Positions 18,162 through 26,515 are shown, counted from the stretch's first letter. The stretch: DNA of 33,343 bases from Deltaproteobacteria bacterium (GCA_003599195.1 QZIZ01000108.1:1-33343), one strand, 5' to 3'. The notes: generated by a model not told the origin, from the letters alone. Program-made: numbers and translations.

Positions 18162-18494
18162 TTGGCTCTGCGAACTTTCTCCTTTATCCTGGCCGCAAGT
18201 GTGATCATATTCCTGGCCGGGGCCGCAAGCATAACGGCCAGCTCCAGTTCCAGCGGCAGTTCGGGAGAAAAACTGGTGGCAGCCAAGACCATCGAAGAGG
18301 CCGTCAGCCGGCATGCCCCGGACTTAATGGCCCTCCCCGGCGTCGTCGGCGTGGCCCAGGGGCAGTGCGGCGGCCGCCCCTGTATCCGGGTCTATGTCAT
18401 CGAAAAAATACCCGAATTGGAGCAAAAAATCCCCGCCCGTCTGGACGGCTTCCCCGTGGTCATCGATGTGACCGGGGAGATCCGGGCCAAATAA
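18162..18494 (+). CDS. Small secreted protein homologous to the N-terminal domain of the upstream protease
   Basis: 110 residues: signal peptide (about residues 1-27), a Ser-rich linker, then a domain of ~75 residues. PDLMALPGVVGVAQG...IRVYV...IPARLDGFPVVIDVTGEI aligns with PRLMAEPEVVGTATG...VVVYT...IPPSVDGIPVTVKVTGEI of the protease at 17031. It therefore looks like a free-standing prodomain, which could act as an inhibitor or folding helper of the protease; that role is inference. Two cysteines (CGGRPC) are unique to this copy. The TTG start at 18162 is the only one giving a signal peptide; its RBS is weak (GGGGGA). Its stop overlaps the start of the next gene (TAATG), indicating translational coupling. 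Confidence 0.7.
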   Translation: MALRTFSFILAASVIIFLAGAASITASSSSSGSSGEKLVAAKTIEEAVSRHAPDLMALPGVVGVAQGQCGGRPCIRVYVIEKIPELEQKIPARLDGFPVVIDVTGEIRAK

Positions 18495-18715
18495 TGAGTG
18501 ATTATCACATCAACATCTTTTATAGCGAAGAAGACGGCGGTTATATCGCCGATATTCCCGACCTGGAGTCCTGTTCTGCCTTTGGGGAATCCCCGGAAGC
18601 CGCTCTCCTGGAGGTGGAAAAGGCCAAAGGAGCCTGGATTGAAGCTGCACGCCAGGGAGGCAAGCCCATCCCCCCACCCCGCTATCGCCCCGTGATTTAT
18701 CAGGTCTCCCGATAA
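18494..18715 (+). CDS. HicB-like small protein (orphan)
   Basis: 73 residues with the HicB/UPF0150 pattern: FYSEEDGGYIADIPDLESCSAFGESPEAALLEVEKAKGAWIEAA, a degenerate RNase-H-like fold found in HicB antitoxins (the stretch is described here by its landmarks EEDGGY, DIPDL and the C-terminal helix). No C-terminal DNA-binding domain and no HicA toxin gene next to it, so a toxin-antitoxin pair is not supported. The ATG at 18494 overlaps the stop of the preceding gene by one base. Confidence 0.75.
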   Translation: MSDYHINIFYSEEDGGYIADIPDLESCSAFGESPEAALLEVEKAKGAWIEAARQGGKPIPPPRYRPVIYQVSR

Positions 18716-18972
18716 AGCCGGCTGACGCCTCCCCTTCGCACTGCCTTTCCCCCTTTTCCCGCTATCGATTCGGAGTTCATCAGCGTTTATCGGTGGTAAT
18801 ATTTTAACTGCCGATTCACGCCTATAAACGCCGATTACTTATTAAAAGAATATTCAAAAACAAAGATGATTGAGGGCGGGCGAGGACGCCTGCTGTACAG
18901 TTTTTCGTATAGTTGCTTTTTATTTTGAAAGCACCCATATTATCATGAAATAAAAACGAAAAACGGTATCCC

Positions 18973-21261
18973 TTGACCCCAGGCGGCTCCCCCATAAAGG
19001 CCTCCCTCCCGGCGGACCCCGGCACCCCGGACCTCCGGGCTCTGATTCTCCTTTACGGGGCCGGGTCCATGGTCTCCCAGGTCTTGATTCTCCGGGAGTT
19101 CCTGGTTCTGGCCCAGGGCCAGGAATTGAAGCTGGCCTTGGGCCTCTGGTGCTGGCTCCTTTGGACCGGCCTGGGAAGCTTCCTGGGGGGCCGGCTGGCG
19201 GCCCGATATTCCCTGGGCCCGGCGCAACTGGGGGCACTCCTTTTCCTCCTGGGCTGGCTCCTGCCCGGCACCGTCCTCCTGGCCAAAGCCCTGCCTGCGA
19301 TGGCGCCCCTGCCCTGGGGCCAAACCCTGCCGGCAGGAACCATTCTCCTCCTCTTTTTACTGGTGCTGGCCCCGTTCGGGCTGACCTCCGGCCTCTTTTT
19401 CCCCTGGGCCTGCCGGGTCCTGGCAGCAGTCTCCCCCGAAGAGGCCGTGGGCCGGGTTTATTACCGGGAAGCCCTGGGCGCGGCCCTGGGAGTATGCGTG
19501 GTGCAGCTTTTCCTCTTGGGGCGTTATTCCACCCTGGCCTTAAGCCTGGCTTGCGGCCTGGCCCTGGCCCTGGCCGCCCGTCTCCTGGCCCCTCCCCTCT
19601 CCCTGGGCCTGCGCCTGGCCGCCGCCCTGGGACTGCTGCCCCTGGCCGCAGCCTTGTTCCTTAATCCCCAGTTGGAAAAATTAAGCTATGCGTGGCAGTT
19701 CCCCGGCCGGGAAGTCCTGGCCAGCGTGGATACGCCTTACGCCCGCCTCACCGTCACCAGGGAGGGGGAGCAGGTCAGTTTCTTCGCCAATAATCTCTGG
19801 CAGGTTACCCATCCCGATCCCCTGACTGCGGAACACCAGACGCAGTTGGGCCTCCTCCAGCACCCCCGGCCCGTGAAGGTTCTCCTCCTGGGGGGCGGGT
19901 CCCCGGGGCTGGCGCCGGAGATCCTGAAGACCTCCAGCGTCGCCACCTTGGACTACGTGGAACTGGACCCCCAGTTGGTGGCCCTGGGCCAACAGGTACT
20001 GGCCGCGGCGTTATCCCCCAAGGTCCGCTTCATTTATCAAGACGCCCGCCGTTTCCTGACGGCCACGGAGAAGCGTTATGACGTCATTCTCATGGCCCTG
20101 CCGGGTCCCCACAACGCCCAAGTGAACCGTTACTATACCCGGGAGTTTTTCGCACTCGTGGCTAAACATCTGGAGCCCGGCGGGGTCTTCAGCTTTTCCC
20201 TGGCCGGCTCCGCGGCGTCCCTCCAACCTCTCAGGGCCGCGTATCTGGGGCTTACTTACCACACCCTGCGTGAGGTCTTCCCCGAGGTGGTGGTGTTCCC
20301 GGGGGAACAGACGCGTTTTTTTGCCAGCCCCACGCCCAAGACCCTGGTGGCGGACCCGGAGATTTTGGCCTCCAGGATTGCCGCGCGGCAGCTGAAATTG
20401 GACTATGTCCGGGACTACTATCTGCTCCAGGATCTTTCCCGGCCGCGCCAGGAGTACCTGCGCCGTATCCTGGAGAGCCAGTCCCCGGAAGTGAACACCG
20501 ACCTCAATCCCCGCTGTTATTTCTATGACCTGGCCTTGAGCGGCGTCCAGGAAGGGCTGCCCCTGAAGGAGATACTGCTTTTCCTCAAGGACCGCTCCCT
20601 TCTGGGTTTGGGGAGCCTTCTGATGCTCGCGGCCCTGTTCCCGGCCCTCCTGCTCCGCCGCCGGCCCGGGCCTCTCTATCTCTGCCAGGTAATGACCGTG
20701 GGCCTGGGAACCATGGCCTTGGAAATCGTTATTTTGATACTTTTTCAGATTCAACTGGGGTTTCTGTATCGGCAATTGGGGCTGTTGATCGCGGCGTTCA
20801 TGGGGGGGATGGCCCTGGGCGCGGCCTGGGGCGCCCGGGTGATGAAGACCCGGGCGGCCCCCGAGGGCATCGGGGGCAAGGGGTTGCGGCTCCTGGCGGT
20901 CCTGCAGGGGGCCATGGCCTCTCTGGCCTTGGGGCTGGCCCTGTCTCTGCCTCTATTCTCCCGTTTTTCCTGGCCGGGCGGGGAGTGGGCGATTCAAGCG
21001 GTCTACTCCGTTCTTCTGGCCCTGGTGGGAGGCTTGGGAGGCGCGGTCTTTGCCGGCAGCGCCGCGCTCTGGGTCCATACCCGGCCCGAGGCCGGAGCTA
21101 AAGGGGGGATTCTCTATGCCGTGGACCTCCTGGGAGCCACCCTGGGCTCCCTGGGGATCAGCCTGGTGGTACTGCCGGTCTGGGGCGTGGCCCCGACCTT
21201 ATACCTGGCGGCCGCGCTCCATGCCGGGGCCGGCCTGATGCTGCTCGGCGCAAAATTATAA
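18973..21261 (+). CDS. Large integral-membrane spermidine-synthase-like protein
   Basis: 762 residues in three parts: about seven transmembrane helices (residues ~20-230), a cytoplasmic aminopropyltransferase/SAM-binding Rossmann domain (about 250-510, with VLLLGGGSPGLAPEIL, DYVELDPQL, DARRFL and YDVILMALPGPHN), and a second set of about six helices (535-760). Such membrane-fused spermidine-synthase-like proteins are common in Desulfobacterota; whether they make polyamines or methylate/aminopropylate something else is unknown. The D-rich aminopropyl-donor site is only partly recognisable (MALPGPHNAQ in place of the usual D-D/E motif), so true spermidine synthesis is doubtful. The only possible start is TTG 18973, as a stop codon lies 27 nt upstream; there is no good RBS. 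Confidence 0.75.
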   Translation: MTPGGSPIKASLPADPGTPDLRALILLYGAGSMVSQVLILREFLVLAQGQELKLALGLWCWLLWTGLGSFLGGRLAARYSLGPAQLGALLFLLGWLLPGTVLLAKALPAMAPLPWGQTLPAGTILLLFLLVLAPFGLTSGLFFPWACRVLAAVSPEEAVGRVYYREALGAALGVCVVQLFLLGRYSTLALSLACGLALALAARLLAPPLSLGLRLAAALGLLPLAAALFLNPQLEKLSYAWQFPGREVLASVDTPYARLTVTREGEQVSFFANNLWQVTHPDPLTAEHQTQLGLLQHPRPVKVLLLGGGSPGLAPEILKTSSVATLDYVELDPQLVALGQQVLAAALSPKVRFIYQDARRFLTATEKRYDVILMALPGPHNAQVNRYYTREFFALVAKHLEPGGVFSFSLAGSAASLQPLRAAYLGLTYHTLREVFPEVVVFPGEQTRFFASPTPKTLVADPEILASRIAARQLKLDYVRDYYLLQDLSRPRQEYLRRILESQSPEVNTDLNPRCYFYDLALSGVQEGLPLKEILLFLKDRSLLGLGSLLMLAALFPALLLRRRPGPLYLCQVMTVGLGTMALEIVILILFQIQLGFLYRQLGLLIAAFMGGMALGAAWGARVMKTRAAPEGIGGKGLRLLAVLQGAMASLALGLALSLPLFSRFSWPGGEWAIQAVYSVLLALVGGLGGAVFAGSAALWVHTRPEAGAKGGILYAVDLLGATLGSLGISLVVLPVWGVAPTLYLAAALHAGAGLMLLGAKL

Positions 21262-21284
21262 ACCTGTTATGTTCCGAAAAGAAG

Positions 21285-21372
21285 CCTCACGCAAAGACGC
21301 AAAGGCGCAAAGCAAGACGCAAGAACATACTATAAAACAGTGAATCGGTGGGGCGGCCGTCCCTGGCCGCCC
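21285..21372. repeat. GACGCAAAGGCGCAAAG repeat followed by a palindromic unit
   Basis: Degenerate 'CGCAAAG' repeat at about 21290-21322, then a perfect 8-bp hairpin GGGCGGCC (21351-21358) / GGCCGCCC (21365-21372). A further hairpin TCCCGGCC (21494-21501) / GGCCGGGA (21521-21528) lies downstream. No gene is supported between 21262 and 21551; without T-runs these are interspersed repeats or weak terminators. Confidence 0.5.
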
Positions 21373-21551
21373 GATCAAATTATCACCCCGACGCCAATTC
21401 GCAGCCACAGGGCAATAAATCGGGGCAAACCTGGTGCTCGCCCTGAATATAATTGGACGAACACCGGGTTCGCTCCTAACGGAAAATTTGGAGTCCCGGC
21501 CCGGATGCGTAAGGGCATCAGGCCGGGAGCCAGTTAATTATCGGGCATCGG

Positions 21552-21884
21552 TTACATGCTGCACCGGTCCTTCTGTTCCCGAATCGAGGCGCACTGCTGG
21601 CCTTTGGGGCCGCAAGGCATAGCAGCGTAGCACGAACCTGCATCCTTGGGGTTCATGTTGCAAAGGCGCTCTCCCGGAGCCGGGCCCAGCACTCCCACCT
21701 GGTCACCGCCATGGATGCCGGCTCTCAATGACTCGTTGATCGGCTTGCTAACCGTTTGCTGACTCCGGTAGCCGACGTTATCACCGCCATAGATAGCTTG
21801 GGCCATAACCGGGACGCTGGCCAAAAACGCTGCGCCCAGGCCCAGGATCAAAACCACTGCCACGAATTTGCCGTTGAATTTCAT
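21552..21884 (-). CDS. Small secreted protein of unknown function
   Basis: 110 residues: a clear signal peptide (MKFNGKFVAVVLILGLGAAF, cleavage likely after VMA), then GGDNVGY and GGDQVGVLGPAPGERLC, and a C-terminal part with five cysteines (C-N-M, C-Y, C-G-P, C-A-S, C-S-M). I do not recognise a family; the paired GGD-x-VG motifs suggest an internal duplication. The ATG at 21884 has GAGGA about 8 nt upstream. It is convergent with the spermidine-synthase-like gene and is transcribed in the same direction as the Cys-rich gene at 22031. Confidence 0.65.
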   Translation of the reverse strand: MKFNGKFVAVVLILGLGAAFLASVPVMAQAIYGGDNVGYRSQQTVSKPINESLRAGIHGGDQVGVLGPAPGERLCNMNPKDAGSCYAAMPCGPKGQQCASIREQKDRCSM

Positions 21885-22030
21885 CTCTTTGTCCTCACTG
21901 AAGGTTGGAACGTGACGATCGTCTCACCGATCATCGCCATTCTCATGTCCGCTCACCTGGACAGGAACAAGGAACACTTCTCCCTGCCGGTGAATGCGAA
22001 AATTATTTTGAGTCTGCAATTTTAAATGGA

Positions 22031-22399
22031 TTAGAGGGCGCGGTAACCCGCCTCGGGCGGGTGAAAGATGGCCGGAACGATTTTCAACGGCTCCGGCTGG
22101 GAAAAGAGGGGGTTAAACGATAAGGAAGGGAAATAGGGGACGCTTTCCCGCTGGCAAGGCAACCCTGGAAGCCCGGCGCAGCAGCAATTGAGCAGGCCAT
22201 TGGCGCAGCAATGGTTGAGACAATTGGCGGTGCAGCAGGAATGATCGGCATGAACCAGAACCGGCGGTCCATCCGGCTGCAAGGGGATGGACCCTTGGGA
22301 GGTAGAAGCCAGGGCCGCGTTCAGCCAAGACAGGATGAGGAATGCGCAGAGCACCGCACTCCATTTGAGCCCGCTCTGATGCTTATTCCTCATCATCAT
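22031..22399 (-). CDS. Cysteine-rich small secreted protein
   Basis: About 122 residues: signal peptide (hydrophobic SAVLCAFLILSWLNAALA), then a cluster of nine cysteines in ~30 residues beginning ADHSCCTANCLNHCC and continuing NCCC...C, together with histidines. The layout suggests metal binding in the periplasm, but no family is recognised. The start is one of three consecutive ATG codons (22391-22399); AGGTAGGG lies just upstream. The open frame extends 16 codons further without signal or RBS support. Confidence 0.55.
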   Translation of the reverse strand: MMMRNKHQSGLKWSAVLCAFLILSWLNAALASTSQGSIPLQPDGPPVLVHADHSCCTANCLNHCCANGLLNCCCAGLPGLPCQRESVPYFPSLSFNPLFSQPEPLKIVPAIFHPPEAGYRAL

Positions 22400-22697
22400 A
22401 TACCCTACCTGGGCTATATATATAGCATTAATTGCTTCAAGGGTCAAGTATCTTTTCTACCCTTTTGACCAGAACCTCCATTGGAAGCAAAGGCGCAGGA
22501 TTTCCAGTTTGTGCCGATTACTGAAGCAGGAACATGAATTAATTCTTTGAAGTGTGAGGCAGGCCCAAGTTTCCTGCCCCCCTTGCATCGCCTGTGGAAG
22601 TTCTTAGTTTGTAATCAACCTTGGCCATTCATCTGCATGGCCGCCAAGGAACCCCAAACTTTGAACCTTGAACCTCTCGGCAGAAAGGAGGTCGACA

Positions 22698-22937
22698 ATG
22701 CAAAAACCCCTGAAAGCCAAACGGGCCTGGGCCGTGAGTTATACCCCCCAGTATTTTTTGGAGATGGGTGAAGAATATGACGACGACCGGCTGCAACAAT
22801 TAAACGAACACCTGGTCAAGGGGGATTACGCCCTGCTGAGCGATGACACCCAGGGATTCCCCGGCGACCTGGTGCTCGATTTTCCCGCCGGTTCGGAAAT
22901 GCCCTTTACGACTCTGGTGATGTTGGAGTCCGGTTAG
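22698..22937 (+). CDS. Small hypothetical protein (79 aa)
   Basis: 79 residues, acidic middle (MGEEYDDDRLQQLNEHLVKG), no signal peptide or membrane segment, no family recognised. The ATG at 22698 has an excellent ribosome site GGAGG (22686-22690), which is the main support for its being real. It stands alone between - strand genes. Confidence 0.55.
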   Translation: MQKPLKAKRAWAVSYTPQYFLEMGEEYDDDRLQQLNEHLVKGDYALLSDDTQGFPGDLVLDFPAGSEMPFTTLVMLESG

Positions 22938-23081
22938 CCCTGGGTTTTCTCCCCGGCTATCAATAAGCATTGAGGCGGCAGACCCCTCTTGTCCGCATCA
23001 CTGCCGCCAACTCTCCGGCGCGCCCTGTTGTCGGTGGCTTCCAAGAATTTTATTAACTAAAAATCGAGACTCTGCGAAAAG

Positions 23082-23128
23082 CCTCTGCGTCTCTGCGGTG
23101 ATTCTTTTTTACCGCAGAGACGCAGAGG
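23082..23128. repeat. Perfect 18-bp inverted repeat
   Basis: Arms at 23082-23099 (CCTCTGCGTCTCTGCGGT) and 23111-23128 are exact reverse complements around an 11-nt T-rich loop. A dispersed palindromic repeat of the CTCTGCG type; the sequence continues degenerately on both sides (CTCTGCGAAAAG, GACGCAGAG). No gene is supported between 22938 and 23256. Confidence 0.75.
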
Positions 23129-23256
23129 ACGCAGAGATTCATCATCGGTCAAATTCCTCAAAATTTATTCAACCATTCAACCTTCTTTTGACCGGCTGCC
23201 CTCGGTTATCGGGGATTGCGGGTTACGGGCTTGAACCAAGCCCGGACTCATTTGCC

Positions 23257-23322
23257 TCAGCAGCCGCCGAATTTATAGATAACCACCAGTATTATGATGG
23301 CAATAACGATCAACCATTCCAT
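23257..23322 (-). CDS. Very small single-span membrane protein (21 aa)
   Basis: ATG at 23320-23322 to TGA at 23257-23259. The peptide starts MEWLIVIAIIIL and ends KFGGC: one transmembrane helix with a short polar, cysteine-ended tail. Support is the GGAGGT ribosome site about 9 nt upstream of the ATG and the uniformly hydrophobic composition in a GC-rich region. Function unknown. Confidence 0.5.
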   Translation of the reverse strand: MEWLIVIAIIILVVIYKFGGC

Positions 23323-23372
23323 CCTTTAGACCTCCGCACCCTAGGGAAATAGGGAATATTTCCAAATTTTTC

Positions 23373-23937
23373 TTATTTTTCCGCTTCCAGGCGTTTCTTC
23401 AGTTCCTTGTGGATTTCCGCGTCCTTGAGCCGGGGCGGCAGGTATTCGGCCTTCAATTGGCGGCTGATCTGCAAAGGCCGGGCCTGGAGGAGGTAAAGCT
23501 TTCCCGTATCGGTTACGGCCCATTCAATGTCCTGAGGCAGACCGAAATACTTCTCCAGGTCATCCCCAAACTGTTAAGAGCCAGGACCTGCCGCTCATCC
23601 AGGCAGGCCCCCCTTTCTCTCCGGGGGCGTTTCCAGGTCGAGGAGGCCCTCCTCCGGAGCCGGCCGGTGCATGCGGGTCTGACATGGCGGTGGCCTCTAC
23701 CTTCTGGCCCAGCCGCTGGCAGGCGCCGCGCACGTAGTGCATGTCGAACAAAAACCCTTCGTTCATCTTCACCTGGAGGTCGGTGACCATGGTCAAGATG
23801 GCGCTGTTGGCTGCCAGCAGCCGTTTGTAATGGCGGCAGCGTTCCAGGAGGGCAGGCGGAGGCGCCAGGGACACCGGCTGCCCTGCCGGCCGGCGTCTGT
23901 CCGTGAGCCACTGTTTCAGATTGCTGATGGCCGCCAC
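23373..23937 (-). pseudogene. Remnant of a PEP/pyruvate-binding (PEP-synthase-like) protein gene
   Basis: The 5' part (23937 to ~23690) encodes ISNLKQWL...LAANSAILTMVTDLQVKMNEGFLFDMHYVRGAC, resembling the N-terminus of PPDK/PEP-synthase-like proteins. The 3' part (~23612 to 23373) encodes YFGLPQDIEWAVTDTGKLYL and then LQARPL, the end of a PPDK N-terminal (ATP-binding) domain, followed by a short charged tail and TAA. The several hundred residues expected between are missing, and a -1 frameshift lies near 23572-23576, where NSLG passes to DDLEKYFG. Internal deletion plus frameshift make this a decayed gene. Confidence 0.75.
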
Positions 23938-24186
23938 TACTGGATTATCCCCGAAGAAGAAAGATTACCCACTATTATAAAATAACATAGCCATCTTTCG
24001 CCACAAGCGTTATTCCAACTCTCCGGGTTGGGATGGAATCCGCTTTAAACCGGACCCCCCCGAAAGGTTACCATCCTTGGGTCGGGCAAAGCTTGGAAAT
24101 CATAAAAAAATATTGACTTCGTAAGGGTTTTGCGGTTTCATGAGCTTGCCTATGGCATTTCCTAATGCTGCCGTCTGGAGGTTTAT

Positions 24187-25008
24187 ATGCCCCAATGCCC
24201 CCATTGTCGGACCGAATACGATTCCGGTCAGCGGTATTGTCAGATGTGCGGAAGCTTTTTGCTGCATCCGGAGGTTGGGGACACTTTCTGCCCCGAATGC
24301 GGCATCAGGGTCTCCCCTCGCCAGGAATTTTGCCATGAATGCGACGCGCCTCTGAAAGGGCAGGCCGCCGCGGTCCCGGCTGTTGAGGAACAACCTGCTC
24401 CCGGCGGTCCGGCCGCAGCCGCGCCGGCTGCCCCCCCGGCCAAAAGCAACCAGGCGATGGTCGGCCTGCTGGTGGGCGCCGGGGTTATTATCCTCTTGCT
24501 CTTGATTCTGGTCTTCTCCCAATCCGACAAGCCGTCGGCCCCGCCCGCTCCTGCGCCCCCAAAAGCGGAGGCCCCGGCGCCTCCGGCCGCGCCCCCTGCC
24601 CCTCCTGCGGCGGCTCCGGCTCCGGCCCCTGCCGCTCCGGCCCCCGAAGCCCAGCCTGCGGGACTAAAAGAGCAGTTGCAGGGTATCCTGGCCAAAATGC
24701 GGGAGGCCAGGCTGAATAAAGACATTATCCTCTTGATGAATTGCTATTCCCTGACTTATCCGGACTTGGAAAGCAAGCGGCGGGAGGCCCTGAAGGCCTG
24801 GGATAATTACGATTACACCAATATGGTCTTCACCATTGACGAGGTCCAGCCCATAAACGCGGATAACGCCAACGCCGAGGTTACCTGGTACGTGGACCTC
24901 AGAAACCGGCGCACCGGAGAATTGATCAGTTCGACGCAAACCTTTCAGGTGCGGTTCGCCAAGGAGTTGGGCCAATGGCGCATCCGCTCCCTGGAAGAAG
25001 CTGAATAA
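24187..25008 (+). CDS. Zinc-ribbon membrane protein with Pro/Ala linker and NTF2-like C-terminal domain
   Basis: 273 residues. Residues 1-58 hold zinc-ribbon cysteine pairs (CPHC, CQMC, CPEC, CHEC). A Pro/Ala linker leads to a single transmembrane helix (AMVGLLVGAGVIILLLLILV, ~95-114), a second long Pro/Ala-rich linker, and a C-terminal ~105-residue domain (ILAKMREARLNKDIILLMNC...WRIRSLEE) that looks NTF2/SnoaL-like. A cytoplasmic sensor-like head with an outside domain is suggested. ATG at 24187 with TGGAGG just upstream. The SH3 lipoprotein gene starts 9 nt after its stop, so the two are co-transcribed and may act together at the envelope. Confidence 0.75.
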   Translation: MPQCPHCRTEYDSGQRYCQMCGSFLLHPEVGDTFCPECGIRVSPRQEFCHECDAPLKGQAAAVPAVEEQPAPGGPAAAAPAAPPAKSNQAMVGLLVGAGVIILLLLILVFSQSDKPSAPPAPAPPKAEAPAPPAAPPAPPAAAPAPAPAAPAPEAQPAGLKEQLQGILAKMREARLNKDIILLMNCYSLTYPDLESKRREALKAWDNYDYTNMVFTIDEVQPINADNANAEVTWYVDLRNRRTGELISSTQTFQVRFAKELGQWRIRSLEEAE

Positions 25009-25017
25009 GGAGAAATT

Positions 25018-25812
25018 ATGGGCCATCGCCATTTCATGAGAGGACTGCTGCTGCTCGGGTTGATCATCTCCTTGCTGGGCGGCTGTGATACCGCGCCGCG
25101 CACCTATCCCGTTCCTCCCTCGTACTATTATGTGGTGCCCACCACCACCTACCTGCGTTCCTGCGCCTCCTATGCGGAGGAATGCTATATCATCGCCCAG
25201 GTCTTCAGCGGCGACCGGGTGGTGGTCCTGGACCGCAACGATTACAACTGGGCCCGGGTATCCTTGGAGCGCAGCGGCGTCATCGGCTGGATTCCGGGCG
25301 ACCTGATCGCGCCCAGCCCCGGCCCCACCAACTTTTATGTGTCCTGGACCAATGTCTATCTGCGGGATTGCTCCGACTATAACTGCCGGGCCTTGGAGCT
25401 GCTCTACCGGGGGGACCGGGTGGAAAAGATCGACCAGGACTACCGGGGCTGGTGGCGGGTCAGGTCCATCAAATCCGGCATTATCGGCTGGATCCCGGCG
25501 TCGGCGACCTCCCCCAGCCCGGGACCGCCTTATTATTACGTGGCTATCCAGGGACTTAATCTCCGGGCCGGCCCCTCCACCGGCTCCAAGGTGCTCACCA
25601 CCCTGAGCCTCAACGACCAGGTGGAGGTGTTGGGCGCCAATGCCGCGGGCTGGTCCCAGGTGCGCCACCTGCGCACCAACATCATCGGCTGGGTAGCCTC
25701 CCGCTACCTGGAAACCTTCCCGGTGCGCCATTCCAAGGCCGCGCCCCGGAAGCCCAAGGCCCCCGCCAAGGAAAAAGTCCCTGAGGAGAAACCTGCCCCC
25801 AGGGCGATGTAA
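25018..25812 (+). CDS. Lipoprotein with three bacterial SH3 domains
   Basis: 264 residues: lipoprotein signal peptide ending in the lipobox LLGGC (C23-C25 region, MGHRHFMRGLLLLGLIISLL before it). Three SH3b repeats follow: each has TYLRSC/VYLRDC/LNLRAG, a GDRV or NDQV turn, and a closing IGWIPG/IGWIPA/IGWVAS. A basic, proline-rich tail (RKPKAPAKEKVPEEKP) ends the protein. SH3b domains usually bind peptidoglycan or other envelope ligands. AAGGAG precedes the ATG; the gene directly follows the zinc-ribbon protein gene and is closed by a terminator. Confidence 0.82.
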   Translation: MGHRHFMRGLLLLGLIISLLGGCDTAPRTYPVPPSYYYVVPTTTYLRSCASYAEECYIIAQVFSGDRVVVLDRNDYNWARVSLERSGVIGWIPGDLIAPSPGPTNFYVSWTNVYLRDCSDYNCRALELLYRGDRVEKIDQDYRGWWRVRSIKSGIIGWIPASATSPSPGPPYYYVAIQGLNLRAGPSTGSKVLTTLSLNDQVEVLGANAAGWSQVRHLRTNIIGWVASRYLETFPVRHSKAAPRKPKAPAKEKVPEEKPAPRAM

Positions 25813-25838
25813 AAACAGTTTTTAGTTTTTAGTAAAAT

Positions 25839-25877
25839 AAAAAGGGGACCCGAAGAGCACTCCGGGTCCCCCTTTTT
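25839..25877 (+). terminator. Intrinsic terminator after the SH3 lipoprotein
   Basis: Stem GGGGACCCG / CGGGTCCCC (one bulged C) flanked by A-run and T-run, so it could work on both strands. Confidence 0.85.
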
Positions 25878-26128
25878 ATCCATCGAATATTTCCTTAACT
25901 CTGAAATATCGGAACAATCTATATAGCCTTGGGGATTGCGGATAAATAGCAGTGAGCTTTAATCCACATTGGCTGGCTCGTTGATGAAAAAATCTTATTA
26001 AAACTAGATATGCTTCGTGAGGGAGCCATGCCTGAACAACTTGGAAAATTCCATCCAGGCAAATTAGATTGGCAAGTCGAAACCCTTTAGCAGGCTTAAG
26101 TTTTGGGCCTGGAGAACCGACATGGTCC
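25878..26128. other. Non-coding stretch upstream of ssrA
   Basis: AT-richer sequence between the terminator and the ssrA promoter. An open frame on the - strand overlaps the tmRNA and is not credible. I see no gene, repeat or RNA motif here. Confidence 0.5.
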
Positions 26129-26157
26129 TTGCATAAATTAATAAAAATACTTATAAT
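26129..26157 (+). promoter_or_regulatory. ssrA promoter
   Basis: TTGCAT (26129-26134), 17-nt spacer, TATAAT (26152-26157); transcription would start at about 26165, matching the mature 5' end at 26168. Confidence 0.75.
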
Positions 26158-26167
26158 AAATAAAAAA

Positions 26168-26515
26168 GGGGGCGTAACGGCTTCGACGTAGATAGAGAAC
26201 TGACGGTTGCATGCCGAGGTCCTGTCCGCTCGTAAAACGGGTAGGAAACACACAAGTGCCGACAACTACGGCTACGCTCTAGCCGCTTAAGGCTAGCGCC
26301 TGAGGATCTTTCGCCGGGAGAAGTCTTCAGGTGTCCGCATTCCGGCAAAGCTGCCGGGTTCGCCCGTGGCCCGGTGGACGAAAATTACAGCGGGATAGCT
26401 TCTAAGAATTCTGTCGGTGGAAGTCTTTTGAGGCGAAGATAAAACATCGACTAAGCATGTAGACGCTCTCAGGGACTGTTTGCGGACGCGGGTTCGACTC
26501 CCGCCGCCTCCACCA
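26168..26515 (+). ncRNA. ssrA: Transfer-messenger RNA (tmRNA, ssrA)
   Basis: A 348-nt one-piece tmRNA that rescues stalled ribosomes. The 5' end GGGGGCG pairs with CGCCTCC before the encoded 3' ACCA, including the G3-U pair recognised by alanyl-tRNA synthetase; the GGTTCGACTCCC T-arm is at about 26490-26502. The tag reading frame runs from GCC 26258 to TAA 26288-26290 and encodes ADNYGYALAA, giving the tag AADNYGYALAA with the tRNA-carried alanine. It has its own promoter and terminator. Confidence 0.97.

Noticed and set aside
18494-18715. HicAB toxin-antitoxin module
   Set aside because: Only a HicB-like gene is present; no HicA-like frame on either side.
25876-26265. - strand open frame overlapping the tmRNA
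   Set aside because: It runs into the 5' part of ssrA, and has no recognisable protein feature.
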